A program made the translations under genes and the position numbers. A DNA stretch of 64,000 nt from an uncultured Gemmatimonadota bacterium. GTDB taxonomy: Bacteria; Gemmatimonadota; Gemmatimonadetes; Gemmatimonadales; Gemmatimonadaceae. Shown here in pieces: positions 60,966 through 64,000 of this stretch. Positions within the stretch are counted from its first letter, which is position 1. Each line of letters begins with the position of its first letter. The stretch covers positions 124,001 through 188,000 of the forward strand of contig CADEFN010000006.1 in NCBI GenBank assembly GCA_902826615.1. The letters are read 5' to 3'. The notes beneath the pieces were generated by a model, which saw only the letters and a program-made list of their open reading frames with translations, had not been told where the DNA came from and did not search any database.

Positions 60966-61872
60966 CCGCAGTCGATGCATGCGCCGCTGCAGTCGATGCA
61001 CGCGCCAGCGCAGTCGATCCACGCGACACCGTGGTCAATGCACGCGGCGCAGCAGTCGTTGCATGCGACGTGTCGCCTCGTGTACGCGGCTCGTCAACCG
61101 CTGCACGCACCAGCGTGCGCCGTTCACGGGACAGCGTCAGACGATCTCGCGGCAATGCATCCGGGACACGCGACGCATCCGCGCTTTCACGTGGCAGGGC
61201 GCGCTATTCACGAAGCAGAGCTCACCCTTCACCAGGCAGAGCGCAACATTCACCCGCCAGTGTCAGACGCTCATGCGCCTGTGCGGAGTGATCCGGCGCC
61301 TGATCGTCTCGCGCACGCAGCTCGTCACGAAGGGCACGCGACGCATCCTTCTGCGCACACGCCGCATCCATTCGGTCAGGTGGCGGAGCGCCTCTTACAC
61401 GGGGCGCGTTCACTGTCGCACGTGACACGACCGCCCCGTCAGACACCAGCACGCGCCGTTCACCAGGCAAAGCGCCGCGTTCACGTGGCAGAGCGCGGCA
61501 TGCACGCAACGGCGCAGAGTGATCACATGACTGATCCGGTCGTCCACGGCCCTCGGCAGGACGATCACGCGCTGTGTCACGACGATCACGCGCCGTGTCG
61601 CCCCGTGCACCTGGAACAACCGTCGCGTCACGAGACAGCGCGTGACGAGCACGCGGCAGCGCAGCTCGTGCACTCGGCAGCGCGCGCCGTTCACGAGGGA
61701 CTGCCAGACGATCTCGCCGCTGCGCACGACGTACACGACGGAGCGCGCGCCGTTCACAGAGCAGAGCGCTACATTCGCGGATCAGAGCGCACCGTTCACG
61801 AGGCAGCGCGCAATGATCACGCGTCCGTGCTGGTCGTTCACGAGGCAGCGCGCGCCGTTCACGTGACTCGTC
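60966..61872 (+). repeat. 21-bp-phased degenerate repeat array, 43 units
   Basis: Forty-three consecutive 21-base units with no indel that changes phase. In the frame beginning at GTG 60954 (stop at 61884-61886) each unit is a heptad with His at the fourth place in 36 of 43 units; the seven exceptions (Tyr, Leu, Pro, Gln, Gln, Leu, Arg) mostly differ by one base from a His codon. His is CAC in 33 of the 36. Typical units are QSMHAPA, RAVHQAK, RTVHEAA. Long open frames on other strands follow from the period. No ribosome-binding site is seen. Could be a protein, a phased DNA-binding array or a structural DNA element; not identified. The 212 bases after it are featureless. Confidence 0.8.
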
Positions 61873-62098
61873 GGCGCAGCACTTGAAACGGTCTAACGCA
61901 CGCGGCCAGAAACACCTGCATCGACCACACACCCTTGCCATTGCTGCACGTCAAAGCTCTGACCCAAGGCCGTACGCACTCGGTGGGGAGGGCGTGGGCG
62001 TGGCAACCTCCCACCGTCGCCTCCGCCAGCCTGAGTCGTTCGTCGCCTGGCGGGGCGGTCTCTTCGTCATGACGGCGCGCCTCGCACGCGAACGGACG

Positions 62099-63343
62099 TC
62101 AATTGCGCTGGGGCTCTCGCCACTGGTCCGCGAGAAAATCCTGCCAGGTCATAGCTCGGATGCCGGCTCGCAGTCCGACCTCGCGCGATGCCTCACCACA
62201 GATCAATAGTGGCTGGAAAGAGGGATGACGGCGGACAAACTCGAGAAGCCCCCTCAGGTCGCCGAGACCCACGTGACCTGTCTTTACTTCGATCGCCCAC
62301 GAGCCCCATGAGCCATCGAGTACCGCGTCGACTTCGAGCGGTTCTTCGCGCCAGTACCGCACCCGCTGCCCCGCATTCCACGCGTGCGCCAGGCAGGCGT
62401 TCTCCACCCGCGCGCCGAACAGCGCCGGGTCGGTCACGGTGTTACCCGCGCCTGATCCGCCCTGAGCCGCAAGGAGCGCGTTGCTCAAGATGACGAGTTT
62501 GGGAGGGGCGGCACGCTGGCGCAGCATGCGTGTGGAGTATTTCTCGAGGCCAGCCAGGAGAAAGGCGTCTTCGAGTAGCGTCAGGTAGTGTGCGATGGTC
62601 TCCAGTGCACCCGCATCATGGAGTTGTCCTTTCAATTTCTGAAGGGAGACCACCTGGGCTGGGGAGGCGACGGCGGCTGCGAAGACCTGGCGCAACAGGC
62701 CCGGTCGCCGAATGTCATGCGCCGAAAGAAGATCGCGACCGATAGCGGGCTCGATGATCGCATCTCTCAGGTACGTGGCCTTTCGGACCGCATCCATTCC
62801 TGACTTCACGAGGCCCGGATATCCTCCCCATTGCACGATCATCTCCACGGCGTCTGCAAGCGACATCTGAAACACATTGGCAAGTGATTGTGCGTTCCAG
62901 TGGGGAAATACCAGGCGCTCGAATCGCCCGGCCAATGTCTCCCGCGATCCTCTCCCCAGATGGAGCGCCGAGGAGCCCGTGGCAATCACCTGGATCGGAA
63001 GCTTCCGCCGTCGCACCCGGTCCCATTGGCTCTTGAGCCTGGACGACCACTCTGGGAGCAAGTGCACTTCGTCGAGGAGGAGTACCTGTGGAGCCGTGGC
63101 AGCCCGTTGCTCGACCGCACTCCAGAGTTGCTCCCACCACCCGGGAATCATCGCCTCCGGCCCGTCGCAAGCGGCGTAGGTCGCCCGCGGCCCCAGCGAC
63201 TCGGCGAGGCGCAGCAACAGGTGGGTTTTTCCAACCTGCCGAGGACCGGCGATGAGTTGAATGCGCCCCGGGGCAGGCTCGTCCATGCGGTCCATGAGGA
63301 GGCCGAAGCCGCCGACCGGGTCCAGGCGGAGATTGTCAGGCAT
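62099..63343 (-). CDS. AAA ATPase with DUF4143-type C-terminus
   Basis: 414-aa ATP-binding protein of the widespread AAA/DUF4143 group. Walker A AGPRQVGKTHLLLRL (residue about 35), Walker B VLLLDEVHLLP, an STGSSALHLGRGSRETLAG-like sensor region, and a C-terminal domain with WREEPLEVDAVLDGSWGSWAIEVKTG resembling a PD-(D/E)xK-type fold (D...EVK). ATG 63343 begins MPDNLRLDPVGG. Its role is unknown in general; it is the nearest gene to the repeat array and istB remnant. The palindrome at 63347 covers its upstream region. Confidence 0.88.
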   Translation of the reverse strand: MPDNLRLDPVGGFGLLMDRMDEPAPGRIQLIAGPRQVGKTHLLLRLAESLGPRATYAACDGPEAMIPGWWEQLWSAVEQRAATAPQVLLLDEVHLLPEWSSRLKSQWDRVRRRKLPIQVIATGSSALHLGRGSRETLAGRFERLVFPHWNAQSLANVFQMSLADAVEMIVQWGGYPGLVKSGMDAVRKATYLRDAIIEPAIGRDLLSAHDIRRPGLLRQVFAAAVASPAQVVSLQKLKGQLHDAGALETIAHYLTLLEDAFLLAGLEKYSTRMLRQRAAPPKLVILSNALLAAQGGSGAGNTVTDPALFGARVENACLAHAWNAGQRVRYWREEPLEVDAVLDGSWGSWAIEVKTGHVGLGDLRGLLEFVRRHPSFQPLLICGEASREVGLRAGIRAMTWQDFLADQWREPQRN

Positions 63344-63346
63344 ACT

Positions 63347-63360
63347 CGAATAATTATTCG
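63347..63360. promoter_or_regulatory. 14-bp AT-rich palindrome at the ATPase start
   Basis: CGAATAATTATTCG is a perfect palindrome ending 3 bases before the ATG (63343), in otherwise GC-rich DNA. Its position over the Shine-Dalgarno region or -10 suggests an operator, possibly for autoregulation; on the minus strand TAATTAT could also be a -10. Confidence 0.6.
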
Positions 63361-63474
63361 GATACACCCGACAAACAAGGACGCCAGGAAGCGGGGTGAG
63401 TGGGTACCAACAGCAGTCGAGGTCCACTTCTCGCTAGATTGGGGGAGACGGCGCCCCACAAGGAGTCCAATCCG

Positions 63475-63789
63475 ATGCAGAGCATTCTTCTCCCCCTCGT
63501 TCTTCTCTCCGGCCCCACGACATCCGAGATCTTCGGGGACGTGCGTGTGGGCGAGCAGTATGTCGCGCAGGCACCGGTTCAGCTGGTGTGCGGCGGCGAA
63601 ACCGTAAAGGGCACCACCGATCAGTCTGGGTCTTTCCGGCTCGCGTCCGGCACCGGCGGCAAGTGTGTCTTCAGTGTGACGTATAAAGGCGCGACAGCCT
63701 CCGTGGACGTGGTGGTGTTTGACAAACCGGCCCGCTACCGGCTGATGTTGGAGCCGAAAGACGGCGGGTACACCCTGCGCCGAGTCTGA
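63475..63789 (+). CDS. Small exported protein with Ig-like fold (hypothetical)
   Basis: 104-aa protein; ATG 63475 has AAGGAG upstream and yields a short signal-like stretch (MQSILLPLVLLSGPTT). The mature part (EIFGDVRVGEQYVAQAPV, GTTDQSGSFRLASGTGG, FSVTYKGATASVDV) looks like a carboxypeptidase-regulatory or Ig-like beta domain. Function unknown. The next gene starts 3 bases later. Confidence 0.65.
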   Translation: MQSILLPLVLLSGPTTSEIFGDVRVGEQYVAQAPVQLVCGGETVKGTTDQSGSFRLASGTGGKCVFSVTYKGATASVDVVVFDKPARYRLMLEPKDGGYTLRRV

Positions 63790-63792
63790 CGC

Positions 63793-64000
63793 GTGGGGGA
63801 AAACGAGGGCGGCGACCGGCCCGTCAGGGACCACAAGGACTTCTGGGATATCCTCCAGATCGTCCTCTCGCCGGTCGGCGGCCTTCTGACCGCTATCGCT
63901 GTGGCCAGCCTCGGCTTTATCGGGTCGCGGACCATCGAACGTCAGCAGGCCAACGAAGCCAAACTGCGGCTCTACTCCGAGCTGATGACACGCCGGGAAG
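63793..64000 (+). CDS. Hypothetical membrane protein (3' truncated by window)
   Basis: The frame from GTG 63793 is open to the window end (69 codons). It begins with a charged segment, then a probable membrane helix (VGGLLTAIAVASLGFIGS), then a charged, likely coiled stretch (TIERQQANEAKLRLYSELM). It follows the small exported protein by 3 bases and is probably co-transcribed. No family recognised. Confidence 0.5.
   Translation, partial: MGENEGGDRPVRDHKDFWDILQIVLSPVGGLLTAIAVASLGFIGSRTIERQQANEAKLRLYSELMTRRE

Noticed and set aside
60966-61872. CRISPR array
   Set aside because: Units are 21 bp, contiguous and degenerate, without conserved repeats separated by unique spacers, and no cas gene is present.
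61222-61941. Minus-strand 239-codon frame with Arg-rich heptads
   Set aside because: It is open because of the same 21-bp period; it has no Shine-Dalgarno and no separate support. The plus frame keeps phase over a longer span, although coding is not proved there either.
61883-62209. Plus-strand 108-codon frame after the array
   Set aside because: No recognisable domain, TTG start, and its 3' third is antisense to the ATPase gene.

Overview
This is a high-GC bacterial chromosome segment, most likely from the phylum Gemmatimonadota (Gemmatimonas or a close relative). That assignment is inferred from several things seen together: an ADOP-type duplicated permease beside a PadR repressor, a SusC/SusD pair with TolB-like lipoproteins, a crtB-cruF-crtI carotenoid cluster, UbiD/UbiA/UbiX-type menaquinone genes, and many GTG starts with GTGA/ATGA overlaps. 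No rRNA, tRNA, CRISPR array or intact insertion sequence was seen.

Layout. 0-5 kb: a truncated NrnA-like DHH phosphoesterase, Mrp Fe-S carrier, a SAM hydroxide adenosyltransferase, then a minus-strand ECF sigma / anti-sigma / polymer-forming membrane protein operon. 5-9.3 kb: menG-ubiD-ubiA-ubiX-type menaquinone operon with a small phosphoesterase. 9.3-13.5 kb (minus): M48 protease, purD, mutM and a Cho-like GIY-YIG nuclease, all overlapping. 13.5-20.3 kb: a Cys/Met-type PLP enzyme, REC-HD-GYP regulator, a truncated acyl-adenylate-synthetase homologue, glmM and glmS with a good terminator. 20.3-24.4 kb: arsR-arsN-arsM with a phosphoesterase, dtd, maf and a Spy-like periplasmic protein. 24.4-30 kb: an FHA-GAF-adenylyl cyclase coupled to an LPS-core-type kinase and a heptosyltransferase-like enzyme, divergent from a large outer-membrane protein. 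30-33.5 kb: a PilB/GspE ATPase fused to a receiver domain, a Nudix hydrolase and a lipoprotein. 33.5-40 kb (minus): tig-clpP-clpX-lon-engB, a protein-quality-control block. 40-47.7 kb: a barrel protein, rsgA, ADOP permease with PadR, and two divergent alpha/beta hydrolases. 47.7-51.1 kb: carotenoid genes. 51.6-59.9 kb: SusC/SusD and three envelope lipoproteins. 59.9-64 kb: a broken IS21-type istB, a long 21-bp-phased repeat array, a DUF4143-type ATPase with a palindrome at its start, and two small envelope genes, the last cut by the window edge.

Two structures are not explained by ordinary genes. (1) The 7-mer CGTTAGG, always followed by C or T, occurs 26 times by hand count between 1.3 and 50.6 kb and not at all in the last 13 kb; it supplies many of the rare TTA leucine codons (Ser/Ala/Thr-Leu-Gly) and several CGT-TAG gene ends. 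(2) At 60,966-61,872, 43 consecutive 21-bp units keep exact phase with no indel and no in-frame stop, although the units themselves are strongly diverged; 36 of 43 carry His (mostly CAC) at the same position. These are the best candidates for something undescribed. The 50.6-64 kb segment looks like accessory DNA next to the housekeeping blocks.
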